This document shows, piece after piece, positions 1-7,484 of a stretch of 64,000 nt of DNA. A program made the translations under genes and the position numbers. Position 1 is the first letter of the stretch, and every line of letters starts with the position of its first letter. The stretch is from positions 153,471 through 217,470 of the forward strand of contig NZ_QAOV01000013.1 in assembly GCF_003050925.1 (NCBI RefSeq), in the 5' to 3' direction. The notes below the pieces were generated by a model, which saw only the letters and a list, made by a program, of their open reading frames with translations, made no database searches and was not told where the DNA came from. This DNA comes from Pseudomonas sp. GV085. GTDB taxonomy: Bacteria; Pseudomonadota; Gammaproteobacteria; Pseudomonadales; Pseudomonadaceae.

Positions 1-1
1 G

Positions 2-760
2 GTCGCCCGCCACGCCATGGGGCACCTGCAGGCGTACGTCGGCGCCGGACGCGCCGCACTCTACAAACTGGAGTGCGAGTTGCCAGCCCTGTCCCGCCCG
101 CTGTACGAATGCATCCTGACCGGCGTTGCGCCCATCGACAGCGGGATTGTCCACAACAATGTCTCGCGCCTGTCCAACCAGCGCAGCATCTATCACTACG
201 CCACCGACGCCGGTCTTGTGACTGCCGCTGCGGCTTATCACTGGGTCAGCGAACTGTACAATCGTTCGCCCTTCGTGGCGGCGCGGGATCGCCACACCGA
301 TGATCCGCAACTGCCAATCCAGCACGGGCATTTCTACTGGATCGATCACTACCCCGATTCGCACCTGTTCGCCGACGCTGAAAGCCTGCGCCTGCGCCAT
401 GCGCCGAACTTCCTGTTGATCCACCCGATGAATATCGACGACGCCGGGCACAAGCACGGCCTCGACACCCCGCAGTACCGCAACAGCGCCCGCTCGGCCG
501 ACATCATCCTGGCCGACTACCTGCAAGGCTGGCTCGATGCCGGCTATCAGGTGCTGGTCACCGCCGACCACGGCATGAACAATGACCGCTCCCACAACGG
601 CCTGCTGCCGGAAGAACGTGAGGTGCCGCTGTTCGTTCTCGGTGATGCATTCAGCTTCAACGTGGACGCCGCGCCGAAACAGACCGAGATCTGCGGCACC
701 GTCTGCGAATTGCTGGGCGTGCCCCACGACAAACCGGTCTGCCGGGAGCTGTTGAAGTGA
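2..760 (+). CDS. Alkaline-phosphatase-superfamily phosphodiesterase/nucleotide pyrophosphatase-like protein (5' partial)
   Basis: The reading frame is open from base 2, so the N-terminus lies outside the window; the ATG at 17 is probably internal because NPP-type proteins carry a metal-binding N-terminal segment before this point. Visible AP-superfamily motifs are a candidate nucleophile Ser in ELPALSRP, LTGVAPIDSGI just after it, the metal-binding DDAGHKHG and TADHGM. The family hydrolyses phosphodiesters or phosphomonoesters using two metal ions. It overlaps the next gene by 4 bases (GTGA) and heads an operon of two permeases, an ATPase and a HAD phosphatase. I infer that the operon imports and dephosphorylates a phosphorylated organic compound; the substrate cannot be read from sequence. 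Confidence 0.8.
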   Translation, partial: VARHAMGHLQAYVGAGRAALYKLECELPALSRPLYECILTGVAPIDSGIVHNNVSRLSNQRSIYHYATDAGLVTAAAAYHWVSELYNRSPFVAARDRHTDDPQLPIQHGHFYWIDHYPDSHLFADAESLRLRHAPNFLLIHPMNIDDAGHKHGLDTPQYRNSARSADIILADYLQGWLDAGYQVLVTADHGMNNDRSHNGLLPEEREVPLFVLGDAFSFNVDAAPKQTEICGTVCELLGVPHDKPVCRELLK

Positions 761-1602
761 ATTCCATGACCCGCAGTAAATGGCTCGCTGCCCTGTGCCT
801 GCTCCCGTTCACGCTGTTCTTCATCGTATTCGAGATCGCACCGCTGACCTGGGTAATGATCAACAGCCTGCAATCGGAAGAATTCGGCTGGGGCCTGGCC
901 AACTTCAGCAAGATCTTCAGCTCGAAGTTCTACCTGCAGGCCATCCAGTACAGCCTTGAGATCAGCTTCTGGTCCAGCGTGTTCGGGATCATCATCGCCA
1001 TACTGGGCGCCTACTCCCTGCGCCGGGTCGATTCGAAACTGCGCAACTTCGTCAACGCCTTCGCCAACATGACCAGCAACTTCGCCGGTGTGCCCCTGGC
1101 CTTTGCGTTCATCATTTTGCTCGGCTTCAACGGCAGCTTCACCATCATGCTCAAGCAGGCCGGAATCATTCAGGACTTCAACCTGTACTCGAAAACCGGG
1201 CTGATCATTCTCTACACCTACTTCCAGATCCCTCTCGGCGTACTGCTGCTGTACCCGGCCTTCGATGCACTGCGCGAAGACTGGCGCGAGTCCGCCTCGC
1301 TGCTCGGTGCGAGCGGCTGGCAGTTCTGGCGGCACATCGGATTGCCGGTGTTGACGCCGGCACTGCTGGGCACCTTCGTGATCCTGCTGGCCAACGCCCT
1401 CGGCGCCTATGCCACGGTGTACGCCCTGACCACCGGCAACTTCAACGTGCTGACGATCCGTATTGCGGCGATGGTCTCCGGCGACATTTCCCTGGACCCG
1501 AACCTGGCCAGCGCCCTGGCCGTGGTGCTGGTGGCCTTGATGACCCTGGTGACCATCGTGCATCAGTTGCTGTTGAAGAGGAGTTACCATGTCTCGCGCT
1601 GA
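757..1602 (+). CDS. ABC transporter permease (PotB/PhnU-like)
   Basis: Inner-membrane permease of about 281 residues with six predicted hydrophobic segments and the cytoplasmic EAA-type loop (SASLLGASGWQFWRHIGLP), where the ATPase docks. GTG at 757 is preferred over ATG at 766 because GGGAG lies 8 bases upstream of the GTG and the start overlaps the previous stop (translational coupling). It belongs to the binding-protein-dependent permease family that handles polyamines, iron, 2-aminoethylphosphonate and similar solutes. It is paired with the permease at 1589 and the ATPase at 2386. The cognate substrate-binding protein is not in the window and is presumably upstream. Confidence 0.88.
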   Translation: MNSMTRSKWLAALCLLPFTLFFIVFEIAPLTWVMINSLQSEEFGWGLANFSKIFSSKFYLQAIQYSLEISFWSSVFGIIIAILGAYSLRRVDSKLRNFVNAFANMTSNFAGVPLAFAFIILLGFNGSFTIMLKQAGIIQDFNLYSKTGLIILYTYFQIPLGVLLLYPAFDALREDWRESASLLGASGWQFWRHIGLPVLTPALLGTFVILLANALGAYATVYALTTGNFNVLTIRIAAMVSGDISLDPNLASALAVVLVALMTLVTIVHQLLLKRSYHVSR

Positions 1603-2389
1603 ACTGGGGCCTGTCGGTGTCTACCACCGCGTCGTGGTGTACTTGCTGTTTGCCATCCTGCTGTTGCCGCTGGCCGGCACGCTGATCTACTCGATCGCCA
1701 GCAGTTGGTCGGCGACCATCCTGCCCAGCGGTTTCACCCTCAAATGGTACATCCAGCTGTGGAGCGATCCACGCTTCCTGGATGCGTTCGGGCAATCGTT
1801 GCTGGTCTGCGTCGGTTCGCTGATTCTTTCAGTAGTGCTGATTCTGCCGCTGCTGTTCGTGGTGCATTACCACTTCCCGAAACTCGACGCGCTGATGAAC
1901 ATCCTGATCCTGCTGCCCTTCGCCGTACCGCCGGTGGTGTCGTCGGTGGGGCTGTTGCAGCTTTACGGCTCCGGACCGTTCGCCATGGTCGGCACACCGT
2001 GGATCCTGATCGGTTGCTACTTCACCGTGGCGCTGCCGTTCATGTACCGGGCGATCACCAACAACCTGCAAGCGATCAACCTGCGCGACCTGATGGACGC
2101 CGCCCAATTGCTCGGCGCCAGCACCTTCCAGGCGGCTTTCCTGGTGGTGCTGCCGAACCTGCGCAAGGGCCTGATGGTGGCACTGCTGCTGTCGTTCTCG
2201 TTCCTGTTCGGTGAATTCGTGTTCGCCAACATCCTCGTGGGCACCCGCTACGAAACCCTGCAGGTCTACCTCAACAACATGCGCAACAGCAGCGGTCATT
2301 TCACCAGTGCGCTGGTGATTTCCTACTTCTTCTTTGTGCTGGTTCTGACCTGGATCGCCAATATCTTGAACAAGGACAAAAGCGAATGA
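1589..2389 (+). CDS. ABC transporter permease (PotC/PhnV-like)
   Basis: Second permease subunit of about 266 residues, with six hydrophobic stretches and an EAA loop around DAAQLLGASTFQAAFLVVLP. It overlaps the first permease by 14 bases and the ATPase gene by 4, so the three are translationally coupled and probably form a heterodimeric channel. A GAGGAG-type ribosome site precedes the ATG. Family knowledge gives transport; the presence of a phosphodiesterase and a HAD phosphatase in the same operon points to a phosphorylated or phosphonate substrate, which is inference. Confidence 0.88.
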   Translation: MSRAELGPVGVYHRVVVYLLFAILLLPLAGTLIYSIASSWSATILPSGFTLKWYIQLWSDPRFLDAFGQSLLVCVGSLILSVVLILPLLFVVHYHFPKLDALMNILILLPFAVPPVVSSVGLLQLYGSGPFAMVGTPWILIGCYFTVALPFMYRAITNNLQAINLRDLMDAAQLLGASTFQAAFLVVLPNLRKGLMVALLLSFSFLFGEFVFANILVGTRYETLQVYLNNMRNSSGHFTSALVISYFFFVLVLTWIANILNKDKSE

Positions 2390-3375
2390 GCTATGTCAGC
2401 GTCCAACATCTTCAGAAAAACTACGCGGGCACCACGGTGTTCAGCGACATCAATTGCGAAGTCCGCAAAGGCGAATTCGTCACCCTGCTCGGCCCCTCCG
2501 GCTGCGGCAAATCCACCCTGCTGCGCTGCATCGCCGGCCTGACCTCGGTGGATGGTGGCAAGATCCTCCTGGACAATCAGGACATCGTGCCCCTGAGCCC
2601 GCAAAAACGCGGGATCGGCATGGTGTTCCAGAGCTACGCCCTGTTCCCCAACATGAGCGTGGAGCAAAACGTCGCCTTCGGCCTGCGTATGCAGAAGGTC
2701 AACGCCGACGACAGTCAGAAGCGCGTCGCCGAAGTGTTGAAACTGGTGGAACTGAACGACTTCACCTCGCGTTATCCGCATCAATTGTCCGGCGGCCAAT
2801 GCCAGCGCGTGGCTCTCGCCCGCTCGTTGGTGACCCGCCCGCGCCTGTTGCTGCTCGACGAACCGTTGTCGGCCCTGGACGCGCGGATTCGCAAGCACCT
2901 GCGCGAGCAGATCCGTCAGATCCAGCGCGAGCTGGGCTTGACCACGATTTTCGTCACACACGATCAGGAAGAAGCCCTGACCATGTCTGACCGGATTTTC
3001 CTGATGAATCAGGGAAAGATCGTACAAAGCGGCGACGCCGAAACCCTCTACACCGCGCCCGTAGATGTATTCGCGGCCGGCTTCATCGGCAACTACAACC
3101 TGCTGGACGCCGACAGCGCTTCGAAGCTGTTGCAGCGACCGATCAGCAAGCGCATCGCCATCCGCCCGGAAGCCATCGAACTGAGCCTCAATGGCGAACT
3201 GGACGCGCAGGTGCGTAGCCACAGCCTGCTGGGCAACGTGATTCGCTACCGGATCGAAGCCCGGGGCGTAGAATTGGTTGTGGACGTTCTGAACCGCTCG
3301 GCGGCCGACCTGCATCCCGACGGTCAACGTCTGGCGCTTTCCATCGATCCGACGGCCCTGTGTGAGGTAGCCTGA
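2386..3375 (+). CDS. ABC transporter ATP-binding protein
   Basis: Cytoplasmic ATPase of 329 residues. Walker A is GPSGCGKST at residues 36-44, followed by the Q-loop in VFQSYALFPNM, signature LSGGQ, Walker B LLLLDEP and switch His in VTHDQEEA. The C-terminal ~90 residues form a short TOBE-like regulatory domain, as in PotA/FbpC-type importers. It overlaps the upstream permease by 4 bases and energises transport through the two permeases. The domain architecture is typical of uptake rather than export. Confidence 0.92.
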   Translation: MSYVSVQHLQKNYAGTTVFSDINCEVRKGEFVTLLGPSGCGKSTLLRCIAGLTSVDGGKILLDNQDIVPLSPQKRGIGMVFQSYALFPNMSVEQNVAFGLRMQKVNADDSQKRVAEVLKLVELNDFTSRYPHQLSGGQCQRVALARSLVTRPRLLLLDEPLSALDARIRKHLREQIRQIQRELGLTTIFVTHDQEEALTMSDRIFLMNQGKIVQSGDAETLYTAPVDVFAAGFIGNYNLLDADSASKLLQRPISKRIAIRPEAIELSLNGELDAQVRSHSLLGNVIRYRIEARGVELVVDVLNRSAADLHPDGQRLALSIDPTALCEVA

Positions 3376-3409
3376 TGACTTTGCTGACGCTGAAGAGAGA
3401 ACTGCACTG

Positions 3410-4063
3410 ATGGCCCTGGCAATTTTTGATCTGGACGAAACCCTGATCCACGGCGACTGTGCCACCCTTTGGAGCGAACAGATGGGCCGCCTGGGCTGGG
3501 TCGATCCCGAATCGTTCATGCGGCAGAACAACGAGCTGATGGATGCCTACAGCCACGGCAAATTGCGCATGGAGGATTACATGGCCTTCAGCCTGGAGCC
3601 GATGATCGGCCGCACGCCGCAAGAGGTCGAGCATCTGGTTGGCCCATGGGTGGAAGACTTCATCGAACCGATCATCTTCAGCGATGCCACCAAAGCCATC
3701 GCCGCCCACCGCAAGGCCGGCGACCGGATTCTGGTGATATCCGCTTCGGGCACCCACCTGGTCGGCCCCATCGCCGAACGCCTGGGCATCGACGAGATCC
3801 TGGGCATCGAACTGGAAGTCGCCCACGGCGTTTACACCGGTCACACCGTTGGCACCCTGACCTACCGCGAAGGCAAGATCACCCGTTTGCTGGAATGGCT
3901 GGATGCGGAAGAGGAAAACCTCGAGGGCGCGAGCTTCTATTCCGACTCACGCAACGACCTGCCGTTGTTACTGAAAGTGGATTTTCCCCACGTGGTCAAC
4001 CCCGATCCAGTGCTGCGCGAGCAGGCTGAAAAGGCTGGCTGGCCGATACATCTCTGGAAGTAA
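3410..4063 (+). CDS. HAD-superfamily subclass IB phosphatase (phosphoserine-phosphatase-like)
   Basis: A 217-aa cytoplasmic hydrolase. HAD motif I is FDLDETL near residue 6 (Asp nucleophile and acid/base Asp), motif II Ser in VISASGTH, motif III Lys in the REGKI region, and motif IV DSRNDLPLL. These match the IB subfamily that includes phosphoserine phosphatase and related monoesterases. It starts 34 bases after the ATPase stop with GAAGAGAG ahead of the ATG, so it is probably the last gene of the import operon. It may dephosphorylate the imported compound or its product; this role is inferred. A perfect REP hairpin follows immediately. Confidence 0.85.
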   Translation: MALAIFDLDETLIHGDCATLWSEQMGRLGWVDPESFMRQNNELMDAYSHGKLRMEDYMAFSLEPMIGRTPQEVEHLVGPWVEDFIEPIIFSDATKAIAAHRKAGDRILVISASGTHLVGPIAERLGIDEILGIELEVAHGVYTGHTVGTLTYREGKITRLLEWLDAEEENLEGASFYSDSRNDLPLLLKVDFPHVVNPDPVLREQAEKAGWPIHLWK

Positions 4064-4066
4064 CCG

Positions 4067-4142
4067 AAAAGATCGCAGCCTGCGGCAGCTCCTACATGGG
4101 AATGCAATCTCCTGTAGGAGCTGCCGCAGGCTGCGATCTTTT
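4067..4142. repeat. REP pair, GATCGCAGCCTGCGG type (perfect inverted repeat)
   Basis: Two perfect 29-bp inverted arms (4067-4095 and 4114-4142) separated by 18 bases. The arms begin AAAAGATCGCAGCC and end CAGCTCCTAC. The T-rich ends on both strands mean that it could also terminate the converging genes at 4063 and 4159. The same family recurs, with a damaged right arm, at 63859. Confidence 0.85.
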
Positions 4143-4158
4143 CAAAGCCAACCCGATA

Positions 4159-5121
4159 TCAGCTCAAGCTTTCATCAATCACCAACACCACCTTCCCCGC
4201 CACGGTATTACTCGCCAGCTCGGTAAACGCTGCCTCGGCATCCTTGATCGGGAATGTCCTGGCCAGTTGCGGGCTCAACCGCCCTTCGGCGAACAACGGC
4301 CACACATGTTGACCGAGATCACTGAATAGATCCGCCTTGAACTGATCATCACGGCTGCGCAGGGTCGAGCCCAGCAACTGCACACGCTTGGCCAGCACCT
4401 GGGCCAGATCCAGCTTGGCCTCTCGGCCGCCCATCAGGCCGATCAACACCCAACGGCCATCCTGCGCGAGCAGCTTGAGGTTCAATGCCGCGTAATTACC
4501 ACCCACCGGGTCGAGAATCACGTCGAACGGCCCCAGATCCCGCAGACTCTCCAGATCGCCATCGCGCACCACGCCGCCCTGGGCGCCCAGCGCTTCGCAG
4601 TACGCCAGTCGCTCGGCGGAGCCGACGCTGACCCAGCACGGGTTACCGAAGGCCTTGCACAGCTGAATAGCCGCTGAACCAATTCCACTTGCTCCGGCGT
4701 GCAGCAGAACTTTCTGACCCGGCTTGAGCGCAGCCAGTTGAAACAAATTCAGCCAGACCGTTGCATAGACTTCGGGCAGTGCTGCCGCTTCGACCAGTGA
4801 CACTCCATCGGGAACCGGCAGCACGTGCCGCCCGTCGACAACCACTTCTTCGGCCATGCCGCCCCCGGCCAGCAAGGCGCAAACCCGATCACCAATCTGC
4901 CAGGAGGACCCGGCGCCCACCTCACTGATCACGCCCGAGCACTCTAGACCAAGCACTTGGCTGGCCCCTGGCGGCGGCGGATAAAGGCCGGCTTTCTGTA
5001 ATAAATCGGCGCGATTGAGGCCCGCTGCCGACACTCGAATACGAACTTGTCCTACATCACATGCAGGACTCGGCTCATCAACCCATACCACTTGACCGTC
5101 AACGCCTTGCAATGCTTTCAC
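4159..5121 (-). CDS. NAD(P)H:quinone oxidoreductase, PIG3/TP53I3-like medium-chain reductase
   Basis: A 320-aa zinc-free medium-chain dehydrogenase/reductase. The N-terminal GroES-like part carries AAGLNRADLLQKAGLYPPPP, and the Rossmann part has HAGASGIGSAAIQL as the NADPH-binding glycine motif. Catalytic zinc ligands are absent, as expected for the quinone reductase branch. Cytoplasmic; reduces quinones or other electrophiles with NADPH by family knowledge. The ATG at 5121 follows a GAGGCACTG-type leader. It is a single gene, convergent with the HAD phosphatase and divergent from prc. Confidence 0.88.
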   Translation of the reverse strand: MKALQGVDGQVVWVDEPSPACDVGQVRIRVSAAGLNRADLLQKAGLYPPPPGASQVLGLECSGVISEVGAGSSWQIGDRVCALLAGGGMAEEVVVDGRHVLPVPDGVSLVEAAALPEVYATVWLNLFQLAALKPGQKVLLHAGASGIGSAAIQLCKAFGNPCWVSVGSAERLAYCEALGAQGGVVRDGDLESLRDLGPFDVILDPVGGNYAALNLKLLAQDGRWVLIGLMGGREAKLDLAQVLAKRVQLLGSTLRSRDDQFKADLFSDLGQHVWPLFAEGRLSPQLARTFPIKDAEAAFTELASNTVAGKVVLVIDESLS

Positions 5122-5226
5122 AGTGCCTCCATAGTGAGTCTGGACTGAGCCCGAAGCTATAGCGTCGGGCTTTTTGCATTATGCGACCGGTTCCCAAAGA
5201 TCCGGCGACTTCAAAGACGGCCTAAT

Positions 5227-7341
5227 ATGCGTTATCAATTGTCCCCGCGTCGAATCAGCATGAAGCATCTGTTCCCCAGCACTGCCCTCGCTTTATTCAT
5301 CGGTATCGGCTTGCTGCCGATGTCGAGCAATACATTCGCAGCCAATAGCTGGGACAAGCTTCAACCCGATCGTGACGAAGTGATCGCCAGTCTGAACGTC
5401 GTGGAGTTGCTCAAACGCCACCACTACAGCAAGCCGCCACTCGATGACGCGCGCTCTGTGATCATCTACGACAGCTACCTCAAGCTGCTGGATCCGTCGC
5501 GCAGCTACTTCATGGCCAGCGACATTGCCGAATTCGACAAGTGGAAGACGCAGTTCGACGACTTCCTCAAGAGTGGCGACCTGAACGCAGGGTTCACCAT
5601 CTACAAGCGCTACCTGGACCGCGTAAAGGCGCGTCTGGACTTCGCCCTTGCCGAGCTGGGCAAAGGCGTCGACAAGATCGACTTCACCACCAAGGAAACC
5701 TTGCTGATCGACCGCAAGGACGCCCCTTGGCTCAAATCCACCGCAGAACTCGACGACCTGTGGCGCAAACGCGTCAAGGATGAAGTGCTGCGGATGAAGA
5801 TCGCCGGCAAAGAGCCCAAGCAGATCCAGGAAACCCTGACCAAGCGCTACAAGAACCAGTTGGCACGCCTGGACCAGACCCGCGCGGAAGACATCTTCCA
5901 GGCGTACATCAATACCTTCGCCATGTCCTACGACCCGCACACCAATTATCTGTCGCCGGATAACGCGGAGAACTTCGACATCAACATGAGCCTGTCCCTC
6001 GAGGGCATCGGCGCCGTGTTGCAGAGCGATAACGACCAGGTGAAAGTCGTACGCCTGGTGCCGGCAGGTCCGGCGGACAAGACCAAGCAGGTTGCACCGG
6101 CCGACAAGATCATCGGCGTTGCCCAGGGCAACAAGGAGATGGTCGACGTGGTGGGCTGGCGCCTGGACGAAGTGGTCAAGCTGATCCGTGGTCCGAAAGG
6201 CACCATTGTGCGCCTGGAAGTCATCCCGGCCAGCAATGCGCCGAACGACCAGACCACCAAGATCGTGCCGATCACCCGTGAAGCGGTGAAGCTCGAAGAT
6301 CAGGCCGTGAAGAAATCGGTCTTGAATCTGAAGCAGGACGGCAAGGACTACAAGCTCGGCATCATCGAAATCCCGGCGTTCTATCTGGACTTCAAGGCCT
6401 TCCGTGCCGGCGACCCGGACTACAAGAGCACCACCCGCGACGTCAAGAAACTGCTGACCGAGTTGCAGAAAGAGAAAGTCGACGGCGTGGTCATCGACCT
6501 GCGTAACAACGGCGGCGGTTCCTTGCAAGAGGCCACCGAGCTGACCAGTCTGTTCATCGATAAAGGCCCGACCGTGCTCGTGCGTAACGCCGATGGCCGC
6601 GTCGATGTCCTGGAAGATGAAAACCCGGGCGCATTCTACAAAGGCCCGATGGCATTGCTGGTCAACCGCTTGTCCGCCTCGGCATCGGAGATTTTTGCCG
6701 GCGCCATGCAGGACTACCACCGCGCACTGATCATCGGTGGCCAGACCTTCGGCAAAGGCACCGTGCAGACCATTCAGCCGCTCAACCATGGCGAACTGAA
6801 ACTGACCCTGGCCAAGTTCTACCGGGTTTCCGGGCAGAGCACCCAGCATCAGGGCGTCTTGCCGGACATCGATTACCCGTCGATCATCGACACCAAGGAA
6901 ATCGGTGAAAGCGCCCTGCCGGAAGCCATGCCATGGGACACCATCAAGGCCGCCATCAAGCCTGCGCTGGATCCGTTCAAGCCGTACATTTCGCAGCTCA
7001 AGTCCGAACATGACGTGCGTACGGCCAAGGATGCAGAGTTCGTGTTCATCCGCGACAAGCTGGCCCTGGCGCAGAAACTGATGTTGGAAAAAACCGTCAG
7101 CCTCAATGAAGCCGAGCGTCGTGCCCAGCACGCCGACATCGAAGCCAAACAGCTGACCATGGAAAACATCCGTCGCAAGGCCAAGGGCGAAGAACCACTC
7201 AAAGAGCTGAAGAAAGAAGACGAGGACGTTATTGCGGCCGAAGCTGACAAGACCAAACCGGAAGACGATGCCTACCTCAGCGAAACCGGGCGGATTCTGC
7301 TGGATTACCTGAAACTCAACACGGCAGTGGCCAAGCACTGA
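5227..7341 (+). CDS. prc: Carboxy-terminal processing protease Prc/Tsp
   Basis: Periplasmic tail-specific protease that degrades proteins with non-polar C-termini and helps turn over cell-wall hydrolases. A hydrophobic signal runs through LFPSTALALFIGIGLLP and ends at an Ala-X-Ala-like site (NTFAANS). A PDZ domain lies near residues 240-330. The protease core has NGGGSLQEA and the Ser-Lys dyad, Ser485 in RLSASASEIF and Lys510 in TFGKGTVQ (numbering from 5227). The C-terminal DUF3340-like region is Lys/Glu-rich. The length of 704 aa fits the family. ATG at 5260 (MKHLFPS) is an alternative and more conventional signal-peptide start; neither has a strong ribosome site. A strong terminator follows. 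Confidence 0.95.
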   Translation: MRYQLSPRRISMKHLFPSTALALFIGIGLLPMSSNTFAANSWDKLQPDRDEVIASLNVVELLKRHHYSKPPLDDARSVIIYDSYLKLLDPSRSYFMASDIAEFDKWKTQFDDFLKSGDLNAGFTIYKRYLDRVKARLDFALAELGKGVDKIDFTTKETLLIDRKDAPWLKSTAELDDLWRKRVKDEVLRMKIAGKEPKQIQETLTKRYKNQLARLDQTRAEDIFQAYINTFAMSYDPHTNYLSPDNAENFDINMSLSLEGIGAVLQSDNDQVKVVRLVPAGPADKTKQVAPADKIIGVAQGNKEMVDVVGWRLDEVVKLIRGPKGTIVRLEVIPASNAPNDQTTKIVPITREAVKLEDQAVKKSVLNLKQDGKDYKLGIIEIPAFYLDFKAFRAGDPDYKSTTRDVKKLLTELQKEKVDGVVIDLRNNGGGSLQEATELTSLFIDKGPTVLVRNADGRVDVLEDENPGAFYKGPMALLVNRLSASASEIFAGAMQDYHRALIIGGQTFGKGTVQTIQPLNHGELKLTLAKFYRVSGQSTQHQGVLPDIDYPSIIDTKEIGESALPEAMPWDTIKAAIKPALDPFKPYISQLKSEHDVRTAKDAEFVFIRDKLALAQKLMLEKTVSLNEAERRAQHADIEAKQLTMENIRRKAKGEEPLKELKKEDEDVIAAEADKTKPEDDAYLSETGRILLDYLKLNTAVAKH

Positions 7342-7386
7342 GTTTTTACATACAGCTGATGGCAATTTAATGTTAACGCCCCCGAA

Positions 7387-7419
7387 GCGTCATCAAACAG
7401 TCATCGTTCTGTCGTGAAA
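7387..7419 (+). promoter_or_regulatory. Candidate Pho box (three 11-bp repeats)
   Basis: Three consecutive 11-mers, 7387-7397, 7398-7408 and 7409-7419, each contain a GTCAT/GTCGT core in register (GCGTCAT, CAGTCAT, CTGTCGT). This resembles the PhoB direct-repeat site CTGTCAT-N4-CTGTCAT. It lies 66 bases upstream of the EAL/GGDEF gene. The match is by eye; binding is inferred. Confidence 0.6.
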
Positions 7420-7420
7420 T

Positions 7421-7468
7421 AAAGGACCGGGCGTGCTCTTTACCAAGGGCACGCCCGGTCCTTTTTTT
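7421..7468 (+). terminator. Rho-independent terminator after prc
   Basis: A 15-bp stem (AAGGACCGGGCGTGC paired with GCACGCCCGGTCCTT), an approximately 10-base loop and a following T7 run. It ends prc transcription but sits only 17 bases before the next gene's start, so that gene's promoter must lie beside or inside it. Confidence 0.9.
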
Positions 7469-7484
7469 ATCGCCAGAGATCGCC

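Noticed and set aside
5293..7365. 690-codon open frame antisense to prc
   Set aside because: Antisense frames stay open in high-GC genes with strong codon bias; composition is that of a shadow and prc has full motif support.
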